DNA of 64,000 nt from Streptomyces varsoviensis (GTDB lineage Bacteria; Actinomycetota; Actinomycetes; Streptomycetales; Streptomycetaceae). A program made the translations under genes and the position numbers. Of the stretch, positions 26,500-33,921 are shown in pieces. The stretch spans positions 32,093 through 96,092 of the forward strand of contig NZ_JOBF01000026.1 in NCBI RefSeq assembly GCF_000718635.1. Reading direction: 5' to 3'. Every line of letters starts with the position of its first letter. The first letter of the stretch is position 1. Below the pieces are notes generated by a model. That model had not been told where the DNA came from, searched no databases, and saw only the letters and a program-made list of their open reading frames with translations.

Positions 26500-26552
26500 G
26501 CAACGTGATCCGCGCCACCAGAGTACGCACCGACGGAAAGGCACCTGCTGCG

Positions 26553-27419
26553 ATGAGTGCTGCCACGCGTGCCGCGGCGAACGCCGCGACGGACGGGTCC
26601 GGACCGACGGGGGCCGCCGGCGGCGGGCCCGCCGAGGACGCCGGGACGGCTGGGGCCGCGGGGGGCGCCGGCGCCGCGCTGGCCGGGCAGTTCTTCGACG
26701 CCGCCATCGAGCTGCTGGCGAGGGTGCGCGACGAGGAGGCCGAGTCCGTCGCCGCCGCCGGCGCCCTCCTCGCGGACACCGTCGCCGCCGGCGGCCGCCT
26801 CTTCGCCTTCGGCGCCGGCCACTCCTCGCTCCCCGCCCAGGACGTCGTCTACCGGGCCGGCGGACTCGCCCTCATGAACCTCCTCGCTGTCCCGGGCGTC
26901 GTCGGCGTCAACGTCATGCCGGCCACTCTCGGCAGCGCCCTGGAGCGCGTCGACGGCCTCGCCGGGGCCGTCCTCGACACCAGCCCCGCGCGCTCCGGCG
27001 ACGCCCTCGTCGTCATCTCCCTCTCCGGCCGCAACTCCCTGCCCGTGGAGATGGCGCTCAACGCCCGCGCGCTCGGCCTGAAGGTCATCGGGGTGACCTC
27101 GGTCGCGTACGCCGCCGAGACCAGGTCCCGGCATGTCTCCGGTACGTACCTCAAGGACCACTGCGACATCGTCCTCGACTCCAAGATCGCGCCGGGCGAC
27201 GCCGAGCTGACCGCCGAGGGCATCGGCGCCCCCTTCGCCCCCGCCTCCACCGTCGTCACCAGCGCCCTGATGCAGGCCGTCATGGCCGCCGCCGCCGGCG
27301 ACCTCGCCGCCCGCGGCATCGATCCGCCGCTGCTGCGCTCCGGCAACGTCGACGGCGGCCATGAGTGGAACGGCCGGATCATGACGGAGTACGGCGACCG
27401 GATCTTCTACCGCCACTGA
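26553..27419 (+). CDS. SIS-domain phosphosugar-binding protein
   Basis: 288 residues from ATG 26553 (GGAAAGG upstream); an ATG-less extension to 26505 is less likely. After a 45-residue Ala/Gly arm, the SIS domain shows FAFGAGHSSLPAQDV, VVISLSGRNSLPVEMALNARA and GLKVIGVTSVAYAAET, the sugar-phosphate isomerase/binding pattern. The C-terminal SGNVDGGHEWN is typical of the uncharacterised actinobacterial subfamily. The DasR-like operator suggests a role in amino-sugar (GlcNAc) phosphate metabolism or sensing. It is divergent from the iron repressor. Enzyme activity unproven. Confidence 0.85.
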   Translation: MSAATRAAANAATDGSGPTGAAGGGPAEDAGTAGAAGGAGAALAGQFFDAAIELLARVRDEEAESVAAAGALLADTVAAGGRLFAFGAGHSSLPAQDVVYRAGGLALMNLLAVPGVVGVNVMPATLGSALERVDGLAGAVLDTSPARSGDALVVISLSGRNSLPVEMALNARALGLKVIGVTSVAYAAETRSRHVSGTYLKDHCDIVLDSKIAPGDAELTAEGIGAPFAPASTVVTSALMQAVMAAAAGDLAARGIDPPLLRSGNVDGGHEWNGRIMTEYGDRIFYRH

Positions 27420-27481
27420 CCCCGGTCGCCGCCACCGGCCCCGGTCCCCGGCACGGCCGCCGCCCCGGCCGCCCGCCCGCG

Positions 27482-27562
27482 CCCGTACGGCAGGCCCTGC
27501 CCGTACGCCCGCCTCGTGCCCGTACGTACAGCAGGCCCCGTCCGTACGTACGGCAGGCCCCG
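27482..27562. repeat. CCGTACG...GGCAGGCCC direct repeats between convergent genes
   Basis: Three near copies of an 18-22 bp unit containing CCGTACG and GCAGGCCC occur at 27482-27499, 27519-27540 and 27541-27562. They fill the space between the stop codons of the SIS and PAS genes. Each is partly self-complementary, so they may act as terminators. Confidence 0.6.
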
Positions 27563-27583
27563 CCCGTACGCCCTACCGCGCCC

Positions 27584-28990
27584 TCACGCCCGTACCGCCG
27601 CCGCCAGGTCCACCGAGGCGGCGACGCGGGCCGCGACGTCCTCCGCGTACGTGGCGTCCACGCGGTCGAACGGGCGGCGGGACGGGCCGCGGAGGAAGGT
27701 GGCGGCGCCCAGGGTGCGGCCGCGGCTGCGCAGCACGACGCTGAGGGCGTGGGCGGTGCCGTCCGGCCATTTGCGGGCCGCGGCCCAGAGCGCGGCGGCG
27801 GCGTCGGAGTCGCCGGAGGAGCTGGAGCGCACCGAGCCGCAGCGTTCGACGGCGAGCAGCGCCGGGTGGCCCTCCGGGTAGCCGACGGGGATGTCGCACG
27901 GCGTCGTCGGCGGCTGCGGGCCGGGCGCGCCCGCGGGCGTCAGCGCGGCGCGTACGAGCCGGACGGGCGGCTCCGCCAGCGCCACCGGCACCGTCAGCAC
28001 GTCGATCAGCGCGTGGTCGGCGAACCCGGCGAGCGCGAAGTCGAGCTGGAGCGTCGCGGCCTCCATGGGGTCCTCGCACTCCGCGACGGCGCGCCCCGCC
28101 CGGTGCAGTTGGCTGGCGCGGAACCGCAGCCGCGCGCCCTGCTGCTCGGCGAGGCGCTCCTCCGTCACGTCCGTGAACAGCCAGGCCACGCCCAGCGGCA
28201 CCGGTTCCTCGGCGAGCGGCGAGGCGAGCCGCAGGAACCCGCTGCGCCAGCAGCGGCGCTCGGGCGGGTGGCCGTCGTCGCCGCGCAGCGTCACCCACAG
28301 CTCGGTCGGCGCGAGCGGCGCGCCCTCGGCCAGTACGTGCTGGAGCGCGCCCTCCAGCTCCTCGACGCCCTGGTCCAACTGCTCGCCGAGCGGGCGGCCG
28401 AGCAGCCCGGAGCCGGCCGCGCCGAGGGCGGCCGAGGCGTGTTCGTTGACGACGGCCGGGCGCAGGTCGGCGTCGACGAGGACCACGCCCCAGGCGGCGT
28501 CCTCGAACAGCGCCTCGCTGAGCGCGATCGACCGCTCCAGGTCGATCTGCGCGTGGACCTCGCTGAACGCGCAGTAGACCCCGGCCGGGCCGCCGTCCGC
28601 GCCCGGTACCGCGGAGGACTGCGTACGGACCAGGACCCGCCCGCCGTCCTTCGTCACCAGCGCGAACTCGTGCACATGGCGGCCCGGCGTCTTCATGGCG
28701 CTGAGCAGCCGCGCCTCGACCTCCTCGGCGTCGGCGGCGCGCACCGCCCAGCCGGTCAGCCCCCGCCGCCCGACGGCTTCCGCCGCCGTCCAGCCGAGGA
28801 TGCGTTCGGCCTCGCGGTTCCAGTGGGTGACGACGCCGTCGGCGTCGAAGGCGCAGAGCGCGGCGTCCATCCCGTCGAGGAGCGCGGCGAGCAGTCCGGA
28901 GCCGTCACCGGCGCCGGGGCCCGGCGGGCCGGGCGGCGGTGCGTCGTGCGGTGTGCCGTGCGATGCGTCTGAACGCTGCGAAGCAGTCAT
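27584..28990 (-). CDS. PAS-domain sensor protein lacking a recognisable output domain
   Basis: 468 residues from ATG 28990. PAS 1 is at about 30-145 (LLDGMDAALCAFDADGVVTHWN, ILGWTAAEAVGRRG) and PAS 2 at about 160-285 (EDAAWGVVLVDADLRPAVVNEHA). A GAF-like region spans about 295-465 (FALAGFADHALIDVLTVPV, VLRSRGRTLGAATFLRG, TYAEDVAARVAASVDLA). This is the arrangement of Streptomyces PAS/GAF/SpoIIE phosphatases without the PP2C domain, so the signal probably passes by protein contact. Alone in its transcription unit, upstream of the structured element at 29.2 kb on the opposite strand. Confidence 0.85.
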   Translation of the reverse strand: MTASQRSDASHGTPHDAPPPGPPGPGAGDGSGLLAALLDGMDAALCAFDADGVVTHWNREAERILGWTAAEAVGRRGLTGWAVRAADAEEVEARLLSAMKTPGRHVHEFALVTKDGGRVLVRTQSSAVPGADGGPAGVYCAFSEVHAQIDLERSIALSEALFEDAAWGVVLVDADLRPAVVNEHASAALGAAGSGLLGRPLGEQLDQGVEELEGALQHVLAEGAPLAPTELWVTLRGDDGHPPERRCWRSGFLRLASPLAEEPVPLGVAWLFTDVTEERLAEQQGARLRFRASQLHRAGRAVAECEDPMEAATLQLDFALAGFADHALIDVLTVPVALAEPPVRLVRAALTPAGAPGPQPPTTPCDIPVGYPEGHPALLAVERCGSVRSSSSGDSDAAAALWAAARKWPDGTAHALSVVLRSRGRTLGAATFLRGPSRRPFDRVDATYAEDVAARVAASVDLAAAVRA

Positions 28991-29161
28991 TGGACGACCC
29001 CCCTGCTTGGGCGTGCTGCACAAGAAGATATTGAACTCGAACGTGACGCGCGCCACAGCCGGTTCGGCGAAATCGTTGCCTCCGGGAGCCCGCCATGAAG
29101 GGCCGCACGCACGGCTCACGCGGGTCACGCGGCGGTCGCGCCGCCGTTCGGAAAAAATAGG

Positions 29162-29191
29162 TTGAGCGCCGGGACGGGCGTCTCCTAGAGT
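29162..29191 (+). promoter_or_regulatory. Vegetative-type promoter of the 12-codon ORF/structured RNA
   Basis: TTGAGC (29162-29167), an 18-base spacer and TAGAGT (29186-29191) fit an HrdB-type promoter pointing right. Transcription would start near 29197-29200, only a few bases before a strong Shine-Dalgarno. No annotated gene follows on this strand until 30585. Confidence 0.5.
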
Positions 29192-29388
29192 GCCGACAAC
29201 GCCGAAAGGAGGTGATCGGGAAGTGATTTCATCCCGGACAAGCGAGGTGGCTGCGGGCTGACAGCCCGTCGTCGCACTCTGTGCGGGGCCGGCCAGTTGT
29301 CGGCTCAATCCAAAGCAGTCACCCGACCCGCGGGCCGCCGGTTTGTCCGGCCGGCTCCCTCTCCGGAGGGACCGAGGCCCGCGGGTCG
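29192..29388 (+). ncRNA. Candidate structured RNA with short leader ORF
   Basis: GCCGACAAC (29192-29200) is complementary over 9 bases to GTTGTCGGC (29296-29304), enclosing a 14-base match to the anti-Shine-Dalgarno of 16S rRNA, a 12-codon ORF, and hairpins GGGCT-GAC-AGCCC (29255-29267) and CGCAC-TCT-GTGCG (29273-29285). A 13-bp perfect stem (29324-29336 with 29376-29388) then closes over two inner hairpins, forming a three-way junction that could terminate transcription. It lies between the PAS gene and the 3' end of pdxH. No known RNA family is recognised by me. Confidence 0.45.
29223..29261 (+). CDS. 12-codon leader peptide ORF with near-perfect Shine-Dalgarno
   Basis: GTG at 29223 opens the frame VISSRTSEVAAG and a TGA at 29259-29261 closes it. 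The upstream GAAAGGAGGTGATC (29204-29217) matches the complement of the 16S 3' end over 14 bases, far more than is needed for initiation. The stop codon falls inside a hairpin. Too short for composition tests, so translation is only inferred. Confidence 0.35.
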   Translation: MISSRTSEVAAG

Positions 29389-29423
29389 CCTGCGTTCACG
29401 CGCCGGCGCTCACGGACGCGCGC

Positions 29424-30116
29424 TCACGGCCACAGCCGCTCGACGCGCCACCCCTCCGCCGCGGCCCCACGGCCCCCCTCACGCACGTACCGCAACCGGT
29501 CGTGCAGCCGGTTCTCGCGCCCCTGCCAGAACTCCACGCTCTCCGCGCGCACCCGGAAGCCGCCCCAGCCCGGCGGCACCGGCACGGGCTCGCCCTCGGG
29601 GTAGCGGGCGGCCAACTCCGCGTAGGAGTCGTCCAGTTGGGCGCGGCCCGCGACGGTCGCGGACTGGTCGCTGGCCCAGGCGCCGAGCTGTGAGCCGTAC
29701 GGGCGGCTGCGGAAGTAGGCGGCGGTCTCGTCGCGGCCGACGCGGTCGGCGGTGCCGGTGACGATGACCTGGCGGGCGATGGAGTGCCAGGGGAAGAGCA
29801 GCGAGACGTGGGGGTTCTCGCCGAGTTCGCGGGCCTTGCGCGAGGTGTAGTTGGTGTAGAAGACGAAGCCGCGCTCGTCGTACCCCTTGAGCAGGACGGT
29901 TCGGGAGCTGGGCCGGCCGGCGGCGTCGGCGGTGGAGACGACCATGGCGTTGGGCTCGTACAGCCCGCCCGTCGCGGCCTGCGCGAACCAGCGCCGGAAC
30001 TGCTCGTACGGATCGGGGGCGAGGTCGGCCTCCGCGAGGCCCTGGGAGCGGTAGTGCACGCGCATGGCGGCCGGGTCGAGTTCGTCAGCTTCGGGCACGC
30101 GCTCATCTTGCAGCAT
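29424..30116 (-). CDS. pdxH: Pyridoxamine 5'-phosphate oxidase
   Basis: 230 residues. FMN-binding split-barrel with the classic motifs [27 protein letters not shown] split around residues 55-80, [17 protein letters not shown], and the C-terminal dimerisation signature [18 protein letters not shown]. It oxidises pyridoxamine or pyridoxine phosphate to pyridoxal phosphate. Length is normal and both FMN and substrate Arg/Lys residues are present. Divergent from citrate synthase across a 468-base region. Confidence 0.96.
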   Translation of the reverse strand: MLQDERVPEADELDPAAMRVHYRSQGLAEADLAPDPYEQFRRWFAQAATGGLYEPNAMVVSTADAAGRPSSRTVLLKGYDERGFVFYTNYTSRKARELGENPHVSLLFPWHSIARQVIVTGTADRVGRDETAAYFRSRPYGSQLGAWASDQSATVAGRAQLDDSYAELAARYPEGEPVPVPPGWGGFRVRAESVEFWQGRENRLHDRLRYVREGGRGAAAEGWRVERLWP

Positions 30117-30300
30117 CGGCGCCCTCCATGGCCCCGACGGCCCCCGCGGCCCCGCCCGCCCCTACGTGCGCGGCCCAGCCTGCCCGTACGCGCCGCCCCG
30201 TAACCCTCACCCGCCCCAATCCCCAGGTGTGCCGCACATCACTCTTCCCCGGGCGTCGCGCAGCCGCCAAAATCGCAGCCCGGAGCGGCCTGCCGGGTGG

Positions 30301-30360
30301 TCGCCGCCGATTGCGGCCGGTTGCCGTCGATTGCCGCCGATTGCAGCCGTTCGCAGCGCT
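30301..30360. repeat. 10-bp tandem repeat (6 copies) upstream of citrate synthase
   Basis: Six consecutive 10-base units follow the pattern TTGCCGCCGA with one or more changes (TCGCCGCCGA, TTGCGGCCGG, TTGCCGTCGA, TTGCCGCCGA, TTGCAGCCGT, TCGCAGCGCT). One unit equals one helical turn. The array lies between the pdxH start (30116) and citrate synthase start (30585); nothing else in this 468-base gap looks like a gene. Confidence 0.7.
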
Positions 30361-30538
30361 CGACTCGCGGCGTCCGGCCCGAACCAGACCCGCCCGCCGG
30401 GGTGACCACCCGCCGCACGGGGCATGACCGGGAAGAGCGCCATGGGCCGCGAGCCGCACCACGCAGCCGCGGACCCGATTCGACACCAGCACGCCGGTCG
30501 CCGCACGGTGACGCCACATCTTTACCCAGATTCTGACA

Positions 30539-30550
30539 TTTTGGTCAAAA
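30539..30550. promoter_or_regulatory. TTTTG-GT-CAAAA palindrome in citrate synthase promoter
   Basis: TTTTGGTCAAAA is a perfect 5-2-5 dyad immediately after CTGACA (30533-30538), a possible -35 hexamer, and 34 bases before the start codon. AT-rich dyads are rare in this genome, so it probably binds a regulator of citrate synthase. Confidence 0.5.
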
Positions 30551-30584
30551 ACCGCCTGTCGATCAGATCACGAGGAGCCGCCTG

Positions 30585-31685
30585 ATGTCCGACTTCGTAC
30601 CCGGACTAGAGGGAGTCGTCGCGTTCGAAACGGAGATCGCCGAGCCCGACAAGGAAGGCGGCTCCCTCCGCTACCGAGGCGTCGACATCGAAGACCTGGT
30701 GGGCCACGTCTCCTTCGGGAACGTGTGGGGGCTGCTGGTCGACGGCGCCTTCGACCCCGGCCTGCCGCCCGCCGAACCGTTCCCCATCCCCGTGCACTCC
30801 GGTGACATCCGCGTCGACGTGCAGTCCGCCCTCGCGATGCTCGCGCCCGTCTGGGGGCTGCGCCCGCTGCTCGACATCGACGAGGCCACCGCCCGCGACG
30901 ACCTCGCCCGCGCCGCCGTCATGGCGCTGTCGTACGTGGCCCAGTCGGCGCGCGGCCAGGGCCTGCCGATGGTGCCGCAGAAGGAGATCGACACGGCGCG
31001 GACCGTCGTCGAACGCTTCATGAAGCGCTGGCGCGGGGAGCCCGACCCCAAACACGTCAAGGCCGTCGACGCGTACTGGACATCCGCCGCCGAACACGGC
31101 ATGAACGCCTCCACGTTCACCGCCCGCGTCATCGCCTCCACCGGCGCCGACGTCGCCGCCGCGCTCTCCGGCGCGGTCGGCGCCATGTCCGGGCCGCTGC
31201 ACGGCGGCGCGCCGTCCCGCGTCCTCGGCATGATCGAGGAGATCGAGCGGACCGGCGACGCGACCGCCTACGTCAAGCGGGCGCTGGACCGCGGCGAACG
31301 GCTCATGGGCTTCGGCCACCGCGTCTACCGCGCCGAGGACCCGCGGGCGCGGGTGCTGCGCCGGACGGCCAAGGAACTGGCCGCGCCGCGCTTCGAGGTC
31401 GCGCAGGCGCTGGAGAAGGCCGCGCTGGAGGAGCTGCACAATCGCCGCCCGGACCGGGTGCTGGCCACCAATGTGGAGTTCTGGGCGGCGATCGTGCTGG
31501 ACTTCGCGGAGGTGCCGGCGCACATGTTCACGTCGATGTTCACGTGCGCGCGCACCGCCGGGTGGAGCGCGCACATCCTGGAGCAGAAGCGCACGGGACG
31601 GCTCGTACGGCCGTCCGCGCGCTACATCGGCCCGGGGGCGCGCGACCCGCGGGACGTCGAGGGGTACGAGGGCATCGCGCACTGA
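30585..31685 (+). CDS. Citrate synthase (type II-like/second isoform)
   Basis: 366 residues from ATG 30585. Catalytic His residues are in MSGPLHGGAPSRVL and LMGFGHRVYRAEDPR, and the catalytic Asp follows in NVEFWAAIVLDFAEVP. The N-terminus (MSDFVPGLEGVVAFETEIAEPD) is that of the short Gram-positive-type citrate synthase 2 family; it condenses acetyl-CoA with oxaloacetate, though some relatives prefer propionyl-CoA (methylcitrate). Monocistronic, with a clear terminator 12 bases downstream. Possible regulation through the AT-rich palindrome at 30539. Confidence 0.94.
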   Translation: MSDFVPGLEGVVAFETEIAEPDKEGGSLRYRGVDIEDLVGHVSFGNVWGLLVDGAFDPGLPPAEPFPIPVHSGDIRVDVQSALAMLAPVWGLRPLLDIDEATARDDLARAAVMALSYVAQSARGQGLPMVPQKEIDTARTVVERFMKRWRGEPDPKHVKAVDAYWTSAAEHGMNASTFTARVIASTGADVAAALSGAVGAMSGPLHGGAPSRVLGMIEEIERTGDATAYVKRALDRGERLMGFGHRVYRAEDPRARVLRRTAKELAAPRFEVAQALEKAALEELHNRRPDRVLATNVEFWAAIVLDFAEVPAHMFTSMFTCARTAGWSAHILEQKRTGRLVRPSARYIGPGARDPRDVEGYEGIAH

Positions 31686-31696
31686 CGCGCGTACGA

Positions 31697-31731
31697 GGAG
31701 GGGCCGCCGGAAACCGTCCGGCGACCCCTCC
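31697..31731. terminator. Bidirectional terminator between citrate synthase and phospholipase C
   Basis: GGAGGGG (31697-31703) pairs with CCCCTCC (31725-31731), and GCCGGA pairs with TCCGGC around loop AACCG. It lies between two convergent genes. Confidence 0.9.
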
Positions 31732-31738
31732 ACCGTGC

Positions 31739-33700
31739 TCAGTCGTGGTACGCCGTACCCGCCCAGCGCCGTACGAAGCCGTCCGCGCCGGTGACCGTCA
31801 CGTCGTAGCGCCCGTCCTGGGTCGGCCAGTCCACGTGGGCGGGCCGGCCCGCCCGTACGTCGACGGTGCGGCGCTCGCCGCCGTGGCCGCCGGGCTCCAG
31901 CGTGAAGCGGGCCTCTTCGCCGTGGGTGTGCCCGAGCGTCAGCCGTACGGTGCGCCGGTCGGCCGTCGCGGTCGCCCGCGCCGTGGTGCGGGCCGTGCCC
32001 TTGAAGCGCCGTACGAACCCGTCGGCGCCGTAGACCGTGAAGTCGTAGGCGCCGCCGGTCTTGGCGGTGTCCCACTCATAGGCCGCCGAGGCGCCCGGCG
32101 CGACGGTGAACGGGGTGCCGGCGAAGGGGAGGTGGGCGTTGGGGAAGACGGTGTAGTGGAAGGCGGCCTCGCCGTGGTTGGTCATGGTGCAGGTGACCTT
32201 GCCCGTATGGGCGTCCACGGTGGCCTTGGCGTCCGGGCGGTAGGGCAGCGGCCGGTGCGGGCGGGTGCCCGGCTCCTGTACGGGGGTGGTCTGCTGGCCC
32301 TTGCCGGGGAGCTTGACCGGCGGCAGCTTCTTGCTCTGGTCGGCCTTGCGGACGAGTTCCTTGGTGTCCGGGAGGCGCGGGATGGAGTAGTCGGGGGCGG
32401 AGAAGTCGAAGCAGGTGGTGAGGTCGCCGCAGACGGCGCGCCGCCAGTCGGAGATGTTCGGCTCGTGTACGCCCGTGACGCGCTCCATCAGCCGCAGCAC
32501 CGAGGTGTGGTCGAAGACCTGCGAGTTGGTCCAGCCGCCGCGCGACCACGGCGAGACGACCCACAGCGGCACGCGGTTGCCGAGCCCGATCGGCCGGCCC
32601 TTCGCGAACTCGCCGGGGGTGCCGGCGGGCGCGGTGGGCGGCACGACGTGGTCGAAGTAGCCGTCGTTCTCGTCGTACATGATGAGGAACGCGGTGTGCT
32701 TCCAGACCTCGGGGTTGGCGAAGAGGGACTGGAGGGCGGTGTTGACGTAGTCCGCGCCGTAGTCGGGGCTGGCGGCCGGGTGCTCACAGAAGAGGTAGGG
32801 CGACACGAGCCAGGAGACGGTCGGCAGGGTGCCGTCCTTGCAGTGCCGGTCGAAGGCGGAGAGATCGAACTTCGTCATGGCGTTGACGTAGCGCGGATCG
32901 TCCTTGGCGAAGGCGTGGAACTGCTTGAAGTACGACAGCCCGTTGCAGTCGTAGTCGCCGTACCGCTCGTCCATGCCCGGGTTGTGGTAGACGCGCCAGC
33001 TCACGCCGGCTTTCTGGAGCCGCTCGGCGTAGGTCGTCCAGTCGGCGACGGGGTTCTCGGTGACGACGCTGTTGTCGGTGAACGGTCCGGTGGTCCCGTC
33101 CGTACCGGGGCCGGCGGTGCCGCTCCACAGGTAGAGCCGGTTGGGGTCGGTGGGGCCGGCCAGTGAGGCGAAGTAGTGGTCGGCGACGGTGAACGCGTCG
33201 GCGAGCGCGTACTGGTACGGGATGTCCTCACGGGTGAAGTAGCCCATGCAGCGCTCGCCCTTGGCGGATATCCACTGGTTCATCGCGCCGTGGTTGATGG
33301 CGTCGTGGCTGGTCTTCCAGTCGTGCGGAAGCCCGTTCGCGTTCTGCGCGTTGTAGCGGGTGGTGTCCATCCGGTACGGCAGCAGATACCCGCCGTCCGT
33401 ACGCCCGGGGTCGGGCTGGCGCAGCACGCTCGACCCGTCGGGGAACACGAGCCCCTGCCGGTCGTCGAAGCCGCGCACCCCGCGCAGCGAGCCGAAGTAG
33501 TGGTCGAAGCTGCGGTTCTCCTGCATCAGCACGACGATGTGCCGGATCTCGCCGACCCCGCCGCCCTTCTGCGCCTCGGCGCCGGCGGCTCTCCCCTCCG
33601 CCCCCACCGCCTCGGCGGCCGAACCGGCCGCTCCGATCAATCCGGCGGCAGCGGCCGCGGTAGAGGTACCGACGAACGCACGGCGCGTGAGTGAGGTCAC
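31739..33700 (-). CDS. Secreted phosphocholine-specific phospholipase C
   Basis: 653 residues. A twin-arginine signal (LTRRAFVGTSTAAAAAG) directs folded export. The catalytic phosphoesterase domain (about 50-470) has HIVVLMQENRSFDHYFG, LAGPTDPNR, FLIMYDENDGYFDHV and VFDHTSVLRLME. Two C-terminal DUF756 beta domains follow (about 485-565 and 570-650), each with the FTVYGADGFVRR-like signature. It hydrolyses phosphatidylcholine or sphingomyelin headgroups outside the cell, giving phosphate and lipid. Phosphate-starvation control is typical of the family, but I see no clear PHO box. Full length. Confidence 0.94.
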   Translation of the reverse strand: MTSLTRRAFVGTSTAAAAAGLIGAAGSAAEAVGAEGRAAGAEAQKGGGVGEIRHIVVLMQENRSFDHYFGSLRGVRGFDDRQGLVFPDGSSVLRQPDPGRTDGGYLLPYRMDTTRYNAQNANGLPHDWKTSHDAINHGAMNQWISAKGERCMGYFTREDIPYQYALADAFTVADHYFASLAGPTDPNRLYLWSGTAGPGTDGTTGPFTDNSVVTENPVADWTTYAERLQKAGVSWRVYHNPGMDERYGDYDCNGLSYFKQFHAFAKDDPRYVNAMTKFDLSAFDRHCKDGTLPTVSWLVSPYLFCEHPAASPDYGADYVNTALQSLFANPEVWKHTAFLIMYDENDGYFDHVVPPTAPAGTPGEFAKGRPIGLGNRVPLWVVSPWSRGGWTNSQVFDHTSVLRLMERVTGVHEPNISDWRRAVCGDLTTCFDFSAPDYSIPRLPDTKELVRKADQSKKLPPVKLPGKGQQTTPVQEPGTRPHRPLPYRPDAKATVDAHTGKVTCTMTNHGEAAFHYTVFPNAHLPFAGTPFTVAPGASAAYEWDTAKTGGAYDFTVYGADGFVRRFKGTARTTARATATADRRTVRLTLGHTHGEEARFTLEPGGHGGERRTVDVRAGRPAHVDWPTQDGRYDVTVTGADGFVRRWAGTAYHD

Positions 33701-33843
33701 GGAACATCTCCTCGAATTCGGGGGCCCCAGGCACGCTAACCGCGTGACGGACGCAACGGAATTGACGCGCGGTGACTTTGGGGCGGCGACGAGGAGAAGG
33801 GGGGAGGGTGTGGGGGCGTAGGGTGCGGGTTCCGTACGAGCCG

Positions 33844-33879
33844 CGTCGGGGCCTGAGTACGCGTACTCAGGCCCCGACG
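33844..33879. terminator. Perfect 36-bp palindrome, terminator of lectin gene
   Basis: A loop-less perfect palindrome centred on 33861/33862 with arms CGTCGGGGCCTGAGTACG and its complement. It lies 43 bases downstream of the lectin stop and 144 bases upstream of the phospholipase C start, both on the minus strand. Confidence 0.85.
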
Positions 33880-33921
33880 GCCGTCCGGCGCGCGGGCGGG
33901 GCTACGCCCGCGCGCTGTCCG

